Assembly: GCA_024345305.1 (NCBI GenBank)
Contig: BRON01000002.1
Location: forward strand, 62,001 to 126,000
DNA: 64,000 bases
From: Mrakia gelida
Taxonomy: Eukaryota > Basidiomycota > Tremellomycetes > Cystofilobasidiales > Mrakiaceae
Direction of reading: 5' to 3'
Shown: piece after piece, positions 1 through 10,620 of the stretch
Numbering within the stretch: the stretch's first letter is position 1
Layout of the letters: each line of letters starts with the position of its first letter
The notes under the pieces: generated by a model
What the model was told of the DNA's origin: nothing
The model's input: only the letters and a program-made list of their open reading frames with translations
The model's database searches: none
Position numbers and translations under genes: made by a program

Positions 1-1353
1 CTGGCATCATGGTTCGACGACGGTCTGCTTGAGAGCGGCGGCGACCCAGTTGGATGTAGGCGGATCGAGACTAGAAGGAAGAAGAGAGACGAGAAGACGA
101 GAAGCGCCGAGTCAGTCCTAAAGTCTCGAACGGGCCGACAAGGAGAAGCATTCCGAGACGGGTGGCACTCACTGCTGGTTCTTCCGACCTCCTACTATCG
201 ATGCTATCTTGATCCTGCTCCTCCTCTTCCTCAGATGCCTCGAGAACGAGCGACAACTCCGCCGAGGGAAGACGCGTCCTCGTCAGTCGATCCGACCTCT
301 CCTGCAGCGATTCGGCAGCGACGAGAGCATCCTCCTGCTGCTGGTCCTCCTCCTCACGAAGAGAGTAGTCGACGCTCTGTTGGTGTTGAGAGGCATCGAT
401 GATGTCGAACGAGCCAGCATCGACGTAGTCCTGTCCGTCGTCGTCGTCCTCCCTGAACGACTGTCCTTCCTCTCGACGGCTCACGAACGGCTCCTCTCCC
501 TCCTGCTCCTGCTCCTCCTGATCCCCAGCTCCAGAGAGGCTTCCGAAGGATCCATTCGAACGTTCATCGTTTTCCTCTCGGATGGAGTGATCCTGCTGAA
601 ACGAGGATGCGGGAGCCTCCCCCCCGAAGCTCAGCCCTTCCTCCTCCTCCTCCTCCTCCTCCGCTTCGTCCTCGAGCTCCCTGCTCTCGATGGGAGAGGT
701 TCCGAAGATGTTGTTAGGCTTACTCGGTCCAGGGGTCTCTTGTGCCCAAGGTCCCGAGCTAGCGAATCTTCCTTTGGAGCTTGTCGAGGAGGATGGCTCG
801 AAGTTGGCGTGAGGAAGGGGAGTCGAGGTCATGGGCGTGGGAGGGAGACCTTGGGATGAGGCAGGGGTTGCAGGGAAGGGGGTGGAAGGACCCGAGTTGG
901 GGACGTGGAAGGTTGAGGTTGATGAGATGAGAGGGTTGGCGTTGGGGTTGGGTGTTTGTTGGGAGGAAGGGTGAGGGGAGGAGGAGGAGAAGGAGGTGGA
1001 CTGTTGTCTTTGGTTTCTGTTCCCAGATGATTGAAAGGAAGACTGAAAGAGGAGAGGGGAGAGCGACCGTTGAGCAACTTTTCTCTCGCATCTAGACTTC
1101 GTATCTTTTGGGGTAGGGGAGAAGATGGGTCTTACTGATAGATCTCCTGAACTCTCGTCCGAATCGAAGGGCTTCATGGAAGGCATCGAGAGCTCAACGA
1201 AGCTCTCACCCTCTCGAACCCTGGACAAAGGGAGTAAGCGGAGAAGAAGAAGCTCGTCAGCCCTTGAGAAGGCATACATGAAGACGAAGAGAGCAGGCCT
1301 GCTCACCTGGAAGCATAGCCTCCCGAGGAAGGAGGTTGAGCGAAGGAGGACAT
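1..1353 (-). CDS. Acidic low-complexity protein, 3' end at window edge
   Basis: Function not recognised. The ATG at 1353 opens a 47-nt first exon (1353-1307). An intron with a GTGAGC donor and GCTGAC branch ends at 1221, and the long second exon runs 1220-173. The N-terminal part is Ser/Pro-rich (QTPNPNANP, PSTPFPATPAS). It is followed by a very acidic stretch with a run of nine Glu and several EEED/EEQ blocks, so most of the protein should be disordered. A single FG dipeptide (NNIFGTSP) is too little to call a nucleoporin. A second intron starts at 172 (GTGAGT) and its first acceptor is at about 71. From there the frame continues off the edge, or the gene ends at 7-9 (TGA) if a later acceptor is used. 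Coding potential is good, identity unknown. Confidence 0.6.
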
Positions 1354-1678
1354 GTTGAAGGAGCGGTTGAGGTCGAAGCTCGGCTTGTCCTTTTGAGGAC
1401 CTTCGGGAGCGATTCTAGTCCGTTACGGGTGGATGGAGCGTAAAGAGGGGAGCAGGAAGTAGATGCTGAGAGCAATGAGGGTGAAGTGGGATGCTCGAAA
1501 GCGGGCAGGGAAGGGAGGGAAGGAGGACAAGGTCGACGTTGCGTGTTGTTTTGAGCTTCGCTTCAGTTGCGAAGAGGAGGCGCGTGCCCTCCTCTTCTTT
1601 CCTTGACGACCGACTCAAATTTCTCGCAAGCTCAGATCAAAAGCTGTAGCATCTACTTCATCATCCCAGTCTGTATCA
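1354..1678. other. Intergenic: promoter of left gene, 3' flank of YAR1-like gene
   Basis: 325 bp between the start of the left-edge gene and the stop of the YAR1-like gene. It is purine/pyrimidine-biased, with no splice-supported open frame on either strand. It should hold the promoter and 5'UTR of the left gene and the 3'UTR of the right one. No specific motif recognised. Confidence 0.5.
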
Positions 1679-2385
1679 TTACTTATCGATAGGAGTGAAA
1701 ACGACGTCCGACTTGTCCTCGTTCAGACTGAGCTTGAACGAAACCTCCTCATCCTCGCCTTCATCCTCCTTGGGTACGCTCCCCTCCCCTTCCTCCATGG
1801 TCTCGTCCTCCTTCTTCTCCGCGCCACTCTTATCCTCCAGAAGCATCCTTCCTACGAGCCAGCTCGCGACTTCCTGCCTCTCCATCATCTCTGCTTCTCC
1901 TACGGGTGTGCGTCCGGCTTGGTTCTTGATGTCGATGAGCGAGTCTCCTGGGCTGAGAGGGTGCAGGACGAGAGCTTTGACGATGGGGAGGTGTCCGTTC
2001 AGAGAAGCCCAGTGGAGAGGAGTGGAGCCGGAGGAGTTGGGATGGGAGAAGAGCGAGGCCGGGAGGAGGGGGAGGAGGTAGGTGAGCAGGTCTGGGAGAG
2101 AGAGAGGTGCACACGAGAACGAACGAACGAAGCGAAAGAGAAGTCAGCGAGGAGGTCTATATACAGAGAAGAGGTGTAAAAGACGAGCTCACCAAGATGT
2201 CCGTTCCCAGCTGCCATGTGCAGACAGGTGTTTCCTGAGTCGTCCCTTGCTGAAGCGAGCGAGTCGATTCCAAAGTCAAGGATGTAGGACTGAACCTCGG
2301 GGAGCTCGCCGTATCGACAGGACAGCAGAGCTTCCTCGACGTCTTCTTCAGAGGGAGAGGGGAAGGAGGTAGCAGGGGAAGACAT
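1679..2385 (-). CDS. YAR1: Yar1-like ankyrin-repeat ribosome-biogenesis protein
   Basis: Two exons (2385-2193 and 2091-1679) encode 201 residues, almost the length of yeast Yar1 (200). The N-terminus (SEEDVEEALLSCRYGEL) matches the Yar1 pattern of a short acidic helix before the repeats. Two ankyrin repeats follow, with signatures GNTCLHMAAGNGHL and GSTPLHWASLNGHL, then a third partial one (NQAGRTPVGEAEM). The C-terminal tail is acidic (KEDEGEDEE). Known role in the family: dedicated chaperone of ribosomal protein uS3 (Rps3), escorting it into the nucleus and keeping it soluble until it joins the 40S precursor. The intron has a GTGAGC donor and GCTGAC branch, and the splice falls inside the second repeat's Asp codon. 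Transcribed away from QNS1, whose ATG lies 165 bp off. Confidence 0.8.
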
Positions 2386-2549
2386 GGTTTGGGTTGAAAG
2401 TCGGGGTTGTGGTTTGGGGAGGAAGAGGGAGAGGGAGGGAAGGGAGGGAAGGAGAGGTTGAGCTCACCAAAAATGAAACTGGACGCTCCCTCCTTCCCGA
2501 CGGTCCCGCAGGCTGAGCAGTTGACCTTCAACCAGATCATCCAGACAAG

Positions 2550-5500
2550 ATGGCTCCTCTTTTGACACTAGCAACGTGAGTAGCCTCTACAGGGAACGAT
2601 CCAAGCTCGAGAAACTGACTTGCTTGCTCTTTGGGAAACGTTCTTGGTCGCGGAAACAGATGGTGAGCTCGCCTCTTCCCTTCCCTTTCCTCCTCGTCCT
2701 TCCTCCGAGCTGACTCGACTCGTCCTCCCCTCTTCAGCTCTCTTAACCAGTGGGCCTTAGATTTCGACGTGAGCTCTTTATCTTTTCAAGGTGCCTATCA
2801 CCGAGCTCAATTCTCTTATCGCTTTCGCAGGGCAACCGAGATCGAATCCTCGAGTCCATCAAGATCGCAAAGAGCCGAGGAGCGAAGCTCAGAGTAGGAC
2901 CTGAACTGGAGATCTCGTCAGTACTTCAAGCCTTTACCGAGCCACAAGACTCCTCTCTACGCTCTGACACGTTGTTATCGCTCGTCTTTGGCCTCTCTCA
3001 GCGGCTACGGATGCTTGGATCACTTCCTCGAAGGTCGGTTGAGCTCGACGTCTCGTCCCTTCCCCATCCTTCCCTCTTCTCCTCACTGACTCTTCTCGCT
3101 TATCTGGACCAGGCGACACCATGCTCCACTCCTGGGAAGTCCTTGCTGAAATCATCGACTCGGAAATTGCTCAAGACATCGTCTGCGACGTCGGAATGTG
3201 AGCACCATCTCGAGCCTCCTCCCTTCTCGCCCGCTTCCTCCCGTCGCTTCGCTGACTCTCGTCGATCTTGCTCCTTCACCAGGCCCATGACTCACAAGAA
3301 CGTCATCTACAACGTTCGAGTCATCTTCCACAACAGGAAGATCTTGCTCATCCGACCCAAGATGTGGATGGCCAACGATGGGAACTACGTGAGCTCTCCC
3401 CTCCCTCTCGTCTCTTTCGTTCGTCGCGAGCTCGAGCTGACTTTCCTTCGGTTTGATACAGCGAGAACTCCGATACTTCACTCCTTGGTCTCGTCATCGC
3501 GAATGGGAGGAGCACATGCTACCCTTGAACCTGAGAGAGATCACCGGACAGGTTCGTTTCTGTTTCCGTCTCCTCGACTCTCGTCGTTCCACTTCCTCGC
3601 GCGACTGATTTCATCTCCCCCTCTTCGCTTCCTTCATTGACAGAGCACCGTCCCCTTCGGAGATGCAGTCATCTCAACCCTGGATACCTGCATCGGAGTG
3701 GAGATGTGCGAAGAGCTGTTCACGCCTGCTTCGTGAGTCTCGCTTCTTCAGCCCTTCTTCATCTCGTCCCGTCGATCGCGAGCTAACACCTCTCTTGTCG
3801 TTTTGCTGTTGGCAGCCCCCACATCCTCATGGGTCTGGACGGAGTCGAGATCTTCACCAACTCCTCTGGAAGTCATCACGAGCTTCGAAAGCTTCACACT
3901 CGAATCGATCTCATCAAGGAAGCGACGGTCAAGGTTCGTCGTTCCCGTTCCCGTCTCGTCCCAACCTTCCTCCCTTCTCCCTGTCCCTTACTCTTCTGAC
4001 CCACCCTCCCCCTTCCCTCTTCCTCCACAGGTCGGCGGCATCTACCTCTACGCGAACCAACAAGGCTGCGACGGCGACCGACTCTACTACGACGGTTCCG
4101 CCATGATCATCCTCAACGGAGTCGTCCTCGCTCAAGGTTCCCAGTTCTCCCTCAACGACGTCGAAGTCGTCACCGCCACCGTCGACCTCGATGCCGTTCG
4201 AGCGCATCGAGCCAAGTCGAGCAGGAGTATGCAGGCTGCTCAAGGGGAGAGGTATCAGAGAGTGAAGGTGGATTTCGCGATTGGCGATGAAGGGGAGAAG
4301 GAGATGAGTAGGGAGGAGACGAAGGAGGTGGAGACGAGGTTCCATAGTCCTGAGGAGGAGATTGCGTGAGTCAACAAACCCAAGCTCTTTTGGAGGTGGA
4401 AGAAGGAGGAGGGAAGAGGAAGGGGGAGGGAAGGGAGAATAGACGAAAACTGACTCGAGTTTCGGTTCTTCCACGCGTCGGACGAAACAGGTTGGGACCC
4501 GCCTGCTGGATGTGGGACTACCTTCGTCGTTCTCGAACTCAGGGATATTTCCTTCCTCTCAGTGGTGGTATCGACTCGTGTGCTACCGCTGTGATCGTTC
4601 ATTCGATGTGTCGGCTTGTCGTTGAGGCTTGCGAGAGGGGAGGTGAGTCTCGTTTCGCATTCCAACTCCTCGACCGCCATCGCTTTCCCTTCTTTCCTCT
4701 CCCTCCCACCCCTACTCTCCTTCGCTTACCCCTCCTTTGTTCCTCCCCCTATCCGCTCCACAGAAACCCAAGTCATCTCCGACGCTCGTCGAGTCGCAGG
4801 AGAACCCGAGTCCTCCCCTTACACTCCTTCCGACGCTCGAGAGTTCGCCTCGAGGATCTTCCACACCTGCTACATGGGAACGGAGAACTCCTCTCTCGAT
4901 ACGAGGAAGAGGGCCAAGGACCTCGCAGAGGCGATTGGAAGGTGAGTGGTCGGACCAAACTGGACGGAAAATGTCTCTCTGTCTCGACGAACGAATCTGA
5001 CGACGTGACTTCGTCTCCTTTCCGGTTCGTTCGGCAGCTACCACGTCGATCTCAACATGGACACGGTCGTCACGTCGGTGAGGAACCTGTTCGGGATGGT
5101 GACGGGGGTGAAACCTCAGTTCAGAGTTCATGGAGGGACTCAGGCGGAGAATTTGGCGTTGCAGAACATTCAGGTGAGTCGACACCCCGACTCTCACTCT
5201 TCCATCTTGGTTCTCGGGAAGCGAGCGAGACCCTGAGCTCACTCCTTTATTTTCGTCTTGCGTTTCGTCAGGCTCGTCTTCGAATGGTTCTCGCCTACAT
5301 GTTCGCGCAGCTGCTTCCGTTCGTTCGAGGAAGGGGAGGAGGACTGTTGGTTTTGGGAAGTGCGAACGTCGATGAGAGGTCAGTCTCGCTTCGGCTTTCT
5401 TCTTTCTCGAAAAGTTTGTGCTGACTTCCATCTATACTTCTCTAATCAGTCTGCGAGGATACCTCACCAAATACGAGTAAGCTCTCCCAGGTCTCGTCTC

Positions 5501-6543
5501 GTCGCGTCTCCTGATCTCATGTTCTCCCCTTTCCTTCTTCGTCCATCGCAGCTGCTCGAGCGCCGACATCAACCCCATCGGAGGGATCTCCAAGACCGAC
5601 CTGAAACGCTTCATTGCTTACGGAGTCACTGCTTTCGACATGCCTATTCTCGACAGGTTTGTTCTTCATTTCTCTCTCCCTTCCTCTTTCGTTTATCTCG
5701 TTCTCGACTCGGCCCAAGCTGACTCGTCTTCCTTCCTCAGCTTCCTCACTGCCGTACCAACAGCCGAGCTGGAGCCTATCACGGAGAACTACGTCCAAGC
5801 GGATGAGGTGAGTCGTCTCCACCCAGCTGGACGCGAAGAGGACGAGGGAGTTGAGTCGAGCTGACCGACGCGTTTCGAACGAAACGACGCAGGCCGACAT
5901 GGGAATGTCCTACAACGAGCTCTCCATCTACGGTCGACTGAGGAAGATCCAGAAATGTGGGCCGTACAGCATGTTTGTCAAGTTGATCCAGGAGTGGGGT
6001 GGAGTGCTTTCGCCCGTTGAGGTGAGTTCGCGTTGCCTCCTCTCGTTTCGCTCGACGTGTTTCTTGAACGGAAAGACAGCTGACCATCTTCCCCTCGCTC
6101 TTCCTTCTCATCGCCTTGGACGTCTTGTTCTCAGATCGCCGAGAAAGTCAAGCTGTTCTTCTTCGAGCACGCGAGGAACCGACACAAGATGACCACCTTG
6201 ACTCCTTCTTACCACGCCGTTCGTCTCCTCTCCTTCCCTCCCTCCCTCTTCCTTCTCCCCTCTCACCTACTAACCTTCACTTATCTTCCCACTCTCATCG
6301 ACAACAGGAATCCTACTCCCCAGACGATAACCGTTCGTCCCTTTCCCTTCTCCTCTCGTCGCGTCGCTCCGTCCGAACTGACTCCTCTCCTCCCTCGTTC
6401 TTTCTTTCCTCGCAGGCTTCGACCTCCGACCTTTCCTCTACCCATCTCGATTCCCCTTCCAGTTCAGGAAGATCGATCAGCTCGCGGCGAGGCTGCCGAA
6501 CCGATCGCTGCAGCCTGGAGCGGAGAAGTCGAAGTTGGAGTGA
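2550..6543 (+). CDS. QNS1: Glutamine-dependent NAD+ synthetase
   Basis: Makes NAD+ from nicotinic acid adenine dinucleotide, ATP and glutamine (EC 6.3.5.1), the last step of both de novo and salvage NAD synthesis. The N-terminal nitrilase-type glutaminase domain shows GPELEI..GYGC (catalytic Glu region), [12 protein letters not shown] (Lys) and [13 protein letters not shown] (nucleophile Cys). The C-terminal synthetase domain has the P-loop [10 protein letters not shown], the [12 protein letters not shown] segment and the [11 protein letters not shown] block. It has about twenty short introns, exceptional even here; several donors are GTCAGT, GTCGGT or GTTCGT rather than GTGAGT. Exon 2 is only 3 nt (2660-2662) and restores the conserved Cys of the TCSLNQW motif (see findings). 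The start fits the family: MAPLLTLAT aligns with the usual short leader. The stop is TGA at 6541. Confidence 0.97.
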
Positions 6544-6908
6544 TGTACGTCGACGAACGAGACGAGACGAGATGCTGGCTCTTGGGGTTTAGCTTTTGAT
6601 TGGAGTTGGGTTTTGTTCGGGATTCGGGTAGATACTTTGGGTGGTGCGGTTCGATAGATATCATTGGACGACGCCACGACTTGTGGGTTGATTTGCCTCG
6701 TTTTGCGTTGAAGAAAGGGAGGGAGGGAAAGTACTGTGCGAGGACGAGACGCGCTTTCGAGTCGAGCTTGCAGTTTGGTTGCTAGGGCACCTCCGAGGTG
6801 AAGGAAGTACATTTCGGAAGAGTATGAAATCGGTTCTCGTATCTAATCCTCCCCAAACGACCTTCGCTCCTCTCATCCTTGCTCCCATCCCACGAACTCT
6901 CGCTCGTT
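6544..6908. other. Convergent 3' flanks of QNS1 and CYP55 gene
   Basis: 365 bp between two stop codons of convergent genes. It should contain both 3'UTRs. No open frame with good codon use and no repeat seen. Confidence 0.5.
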
Positions 6909-9191
6909 CTACCAAAGGACGGGCAAGGCGACGATTCCAATATCCTTGGTCGGGGGCGTGAGTTCGAGATCCTCCTTCTTGACCGCGAGACGAAGGTTGG
7001 GAAGCGTTTGGAAGAGGACCGCTGCGTTCGTTCGTTCGTTCGAAAAGGGGAGACGAGGGAGGTGAGCGAGGGTTCGACGCGCCGGCCGATAAGATAGCAA
7101 GTTCGTTCCGTGAGAGAGTGAGAGAGTTACTCACCAAAGACGCTCTCGAGCTCAGCCTTAGCAAGCCACTCAGCCACGCACTCGTGGGGACCGAACCCGA
7201 ATCCGAGACCTGCTTCGGTTCCTCGAGGGCGGTGGAGGTCGAACGCGTCGGCGTTGGGGAAGATGGACTCGTCGCCTGGAAGGAGAGGTGTAAGGATGCG
7301 ATTCGGTCAGTAAACGTAAAGCAAGAGAGAGAGAGATCAGTTGGAGTGTGGAACGTACGAGCACCAGACTGGCAAGCAGCGATGATCCCCTCTCCCGCTT
7401 TGATCAACTTTCCACCGATGGTAACGTCCACCTTGGCCACTCGTCGCGTCGCGAAGGAGGAAGCGACGTAGTAGCGGCAGAGCTCTTCGACGAAGGGCTT
7501 GACGAGAGAGGCGTCGGCGAGGAGATCTTTGAGTTGGGAGGGGTGGTCGAGAAGAGCGACGACTCCCTGTGAAGCGAACAAGAAACGAAAAGGGAAAGCG
7601 TCGTTCGTCAGCATAGACTTCGAAGAAGATTCGCAACACGAAAGAGAAAAGACGAATGAAACAACTCACCAAGTTGATCATGGTAACCTATCATGACGCG
7701 AAGCAAAAAGAAAACGAAACGAGCGATCAGTAAGGGTTAGTTAGGGTTACGCCTGCAAAAGAACACCGCAGGAAAGGAACGTACCATGGTAGCGTTTCCC
7801 GCTACAAGCATCAAGAAAGCGATTTGAACGACGTCCTCCTTCGCGAGATGTCCAGGGAGAAGCTGCTCCCGAACGAGTTTCGAGATCAGATCGTTGGAAG
7901 GGTTCTTGATCTTCTCCTCGACCAGGACTCCGAAGTAGTCGAGGAGCTCCCTGCGAAGAATTCAAATCAAAAAGTAGGGGGGGGGGGGGGGATCAGTTTC
8001 GGCGATGGGAGGGAACGATGGATGAGAGAGAGAGAGAGAGAGAGAGACGAGAGGGCTGAAATGAAAAGAAAGGAAAGGAGAGGACTGACTTGTTCGCGTT
8101 CGAAGCCTCACTAGCAGTGGCACTTCCGTTGGTTCGAGTCGCGTTCATCGAGGTGAGGTACTTGAGGTCGGATTTGGGAGTACCGAGGATTCCGTAGATG
8201 ATCTGGAACCCCCCAAAAAAGAGCAAGCACGCAAAGTCGACGCGTCGAGTCAGTTCAGATAAGATAGCGTTCCCTCCCACCTTCCCACTTGACCCTCCCC
8301 CCCCCCCCGTCAAATCGAAAGAAACAACTCGAACTCACATAAGAAGGAATAGCCAACGCGAACGCATCGACGAGATCGACCGGTCCTTTCTCGCATCCGT
8401 TCTTGATCATCTCGTCGAGTTGATCCTTGACGACTCGTTGGATGTGAGGTCTCTGAGAGTCGATGGCTTCCTTGGTGAAGAGGTCCTCGATCATGGACCT
8501 TTGGGTCATGTGAGCGGGGGCATCCATGTCTGAAGCGAACGGTGAGGGGGGGGAGGGGGATAAAGGGAACGAAACGAACGAAGGAGGGAGGTTAGTATGA
8601 GGGAGCGAGGTTGGAGAGAAAGAGATGAGAGAGAAGAGAGAGATGAAAGAAGAGAGAGATCGATCAAGTAGGGATAGGTTACTGACCGACGAAAGTAGGC
8701 TTGTTCTGCCCTGCGGCTTTCCCTCCAGCACTCATCTCAGGGAACCCAGGTCGGTTGCGCTCCTTTTGAAGAGAGAGAGAAAAGAAGAAGAAGAAAAAAG
8801 TGAGTCAGTCAGTCAAGACGAAAACAGGACCGAGACGAGAGTTCGTTCGTATTCAGTATTCACACACCTTAGAGAGCCTGGTATCGACGAGAGCCTCGCA
8901 GATATCCTGATGCTTGACGAGGAGGAAAGGAGTCGAACCGTCCCAGAGCGTGACCCTCGAGACGTGCGTCGAAGGATCCGAACGAAGCTGAGCGTATTCG
9001 ATAGGAGGTTCGAGGGAACGAGGTTGTCGAGTGAAGGGGAACGCAGGAGGAGGGGCGGGGACTAACAGAACAAGAGCCGAAGACGGGGAGGGGAGGAGAT
9101 CAGTTTCTGGATCTTGGAGAGAAGAGAAGAGAAGAGTCGGAGTGGGAGAGAGAGAGACAGAGCTATACTGACTGGTAGAGGGAGCGGTCAT
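6909..9191 (-). CDS. Cytochrome P450 nitric-oxide reductase (CYP55, P450nor)
   Basis: Soluble P450 that reduces two NO to N2O, taking electrons directly from NAD(P)H without a reductase. It works in fungal denitrification or NO detoxification. Family signatures lie in order: N-terminal FPFTRQ..EPPIEYAQLR, B'-helix region RPGFPEMSAGGK..KPTF, MDAPAHMTQRSM, the I-helix VAGNATM, where Asn replaces the usual acid residue as in P450nor, the ExxR helix VEELCRY, and the haem-Cys loop GFGFGPHECVAEW. It ends LPVLW. There is no N-terminal membrane anchor, as expected. The position equivalent to Ser75 of the Fusarium enzyme is Gly here. Seven or more introns, one with a 15-base G run (7977-7991) and one with a 12-base C run (8297-8308). 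The start at 9191 is followed by a short first exon (MTAPST) and an intron with a GTCAGT donor. Divergent from the region holding an inverted repeat. Confidence 0.93.
7977..8047. repeat. Poly-G tract and (GA)n microsatellite in CYP55 intron
   Basis: A run of 15 G (7977-7991) is followed by a (GA)12-type tract (8024-8047), both inside one intron of the CYP55 gene. On the coding strand this reads as poly-C and (TC)n. Simple slippage-prone repeats; the exact length may vary between isolates or reflect sequencing error. Confidence 0.85.
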
Positions 9192-9797
9192 GGCGATGTG
9201 ATGGGATTGAGGTGATAGGTTGGTTGGAGATGAGGCGAGTTGAGTTGTGGTCGGTGGATTCTTCGTACTCGAGACGACGCCTGACCTTTTGACCTTTCGA
9301 CGCATTTCCCTCCACGCGCACGTTCAGTCGACCCACCTTCCATCGAAGAGACACGAACTTTTGCATTCGTTGGAAGATCAGAGAAGTGAGTCGGAATTCA
9401 ATCGCCGCGACTCAGCTTCAGCTCATTAGAGCTCTGATTCAAGAGGCGTTATTGATTCGAGAGGCGTATTCAAGTGGCGTTTTGAAGCTCTATCAATCGC
9501 CTCTTTAATCAGAGTTCTAATCGGCCCGCCCTTCGCCTTGCAGCTCCTTGCAGCACTTTGGTTTTCGTTCTCTCAAGTGAAGGGGGTGAAGATTTTCACT
9601 CGGAAGTCGAGATTTTGGACTCCGCGTTTGTTCTGGTATTAGAGCTTAGCAATCAAAAAAACACGAGTGAAGATTTGCTAAGAAATCGACGTGCTTCTTC
9701 TACCTCAGGTTCATCTCCTGAGTTCCTTTCCCTCTTCGATCCTCTCTCAATTCCTCGAAGAGACCTTCAGACGATGGGATCTTAGAAGCTACTTCAG
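9192..9797. promoter_or_regulatory. CYP55 upstream region
   Basis: About 600 bp between the CYP55 start and the first supported exon on the plus strand. It holds the CYP55 promoter and the repeat element at 9425-9521, listed separately. Plus-strand frames here begin only at non-ATG codons, so I do not call a gene. Confidence 0.55.
9425..9521. repeat. 24-bp inverted repeat with internal direct repeats
   Basis: The left arm 9425-9448 and right arm 9498-9521 are reverse complements over 24 bp with two mismatches, separated by 49 bp. The arms share a GATTCAAGAGGCG-like core. The same core recurs as direct copies at 9436-9450, 9454-9468 and 9468-9482 (last with a GTGG variant), so the block has three direct copies and one inverted copy. 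It sits 234-330 bp upstream of the CYP55 start. This could be a regulator-binding array, a hairpin, or a relic of a small inverted-repeat element; the sequence alone does not decide. Confidence 0.75.
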
Positions 9798-10381
9798 CTT
9801 GGAGACCTCAACCTTCGTCGACGACGACGGCAAGTCTACCTTCGCTCCAGATCTCCCCGTCGCTCGCATCCCTCTGGCGAACTGCTCGCCAACCCCGATC
9901 CCGAAGAAGGTCCTCGATAAACTTTACGGCGTGAGTCACACCCCATCTCGATCTCTCTTCTCTGCTGATCAAATTCGAGACTGACTCGAGTTGCTTTCCG
10001 TCGCGTCGAGTTCCAGGCCGAGGAGAGATGGAATCGATGGTCGGCTCTGGTTCGTTCTGTTCATAGTTTTTCCTCGCTTTGAAAATCAAGCTGACGATGC
10101 TCCTTTTTGTTCGTCGTACCAGAACGATATCGACGTCGATTTCCAGCGCGAGAACCCTTGTTGCAGTTGTGGAAGATCAATCGCGTCCTCGCCCTTGGCT
10201 CGTTCCTCCTTCTTGCACAACCCACCGATGCCATGGGCACTTTAGCATCTCACCTCTCATGCTTTGAGGTCGACTCAGGTCCGAGCGATCTGTCTCGCTC
10301 TTCAAGCTCTTTCACCGAAAGCCGTTCCGTTGTGCGCGACGCGCTTCGACCCTTTCCCTCCTGCTCTCCTCGACCTCGATT
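9798..10381 (+). pseudogene. Gene remnant with good exons but a frame break
   Basis: Three or four exon-like blocks show strong coding bias and proper introns. Block 1 ends KKVLDKLYG before a GTGAGT donor. Block 2 reads AEERWNRWSAL and lies between introns with CTGAC branch sites. Block 3 starts NDIDVDFQRE. Within block 3, near 10153-10160, the well-biased frame jumps: the spliced frame turns into poor codons and stops at 10245, while another frame carries on with good codon use (PLLQLWKINRVLALG...LLLAQPTDAMG). A further block ends ALLDLD at about 10380, before GTGAGT. No ATG is found for block 1. I read it as a decayed gene or one hit by a sequencing indel. A gene with unusual splicing is the alternative. 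Family not recognised. Confidence 0.4.
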
Positions 10382-10620
10382 GTGAGTGGAATCCTGACTC
10401 TTTCTCGAAGAGGTACTTCCCGACTTTCCTTTTCTTTCGGACATTATCCTGGTGAAATCAACGTCGAAAATAAGTAAGGTGAAGGAGCGAGACCGCCAGC
10501 ACAGCTGCCCTCTCCTCTCGCTTCGACACGAGCTCAACCTCGTTCCCTTCCTCTCCTTCCAACGACCAGCGTCCCTCCATCCTCCTTCCTTTCTCTTCCT
10601 CCCCTCTCGGCTCTTCTGGT

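Noticed and set aside
209..859. Leu-rich plus-strand open frame (216 codons).
   Set aside because: It is the antisense reading of the Glu-rich coding run of the left-edge gene; GAG/GAA repeats read as Leu on the other strand. No splice or start context.
9558..9785. Plus-strand frames in the CYP55 upstream region.
   Set aside because: Begin at TTG or GTG rather than ATG, and the region is dominated by the repeat element; coding bias only appears from about 9798.
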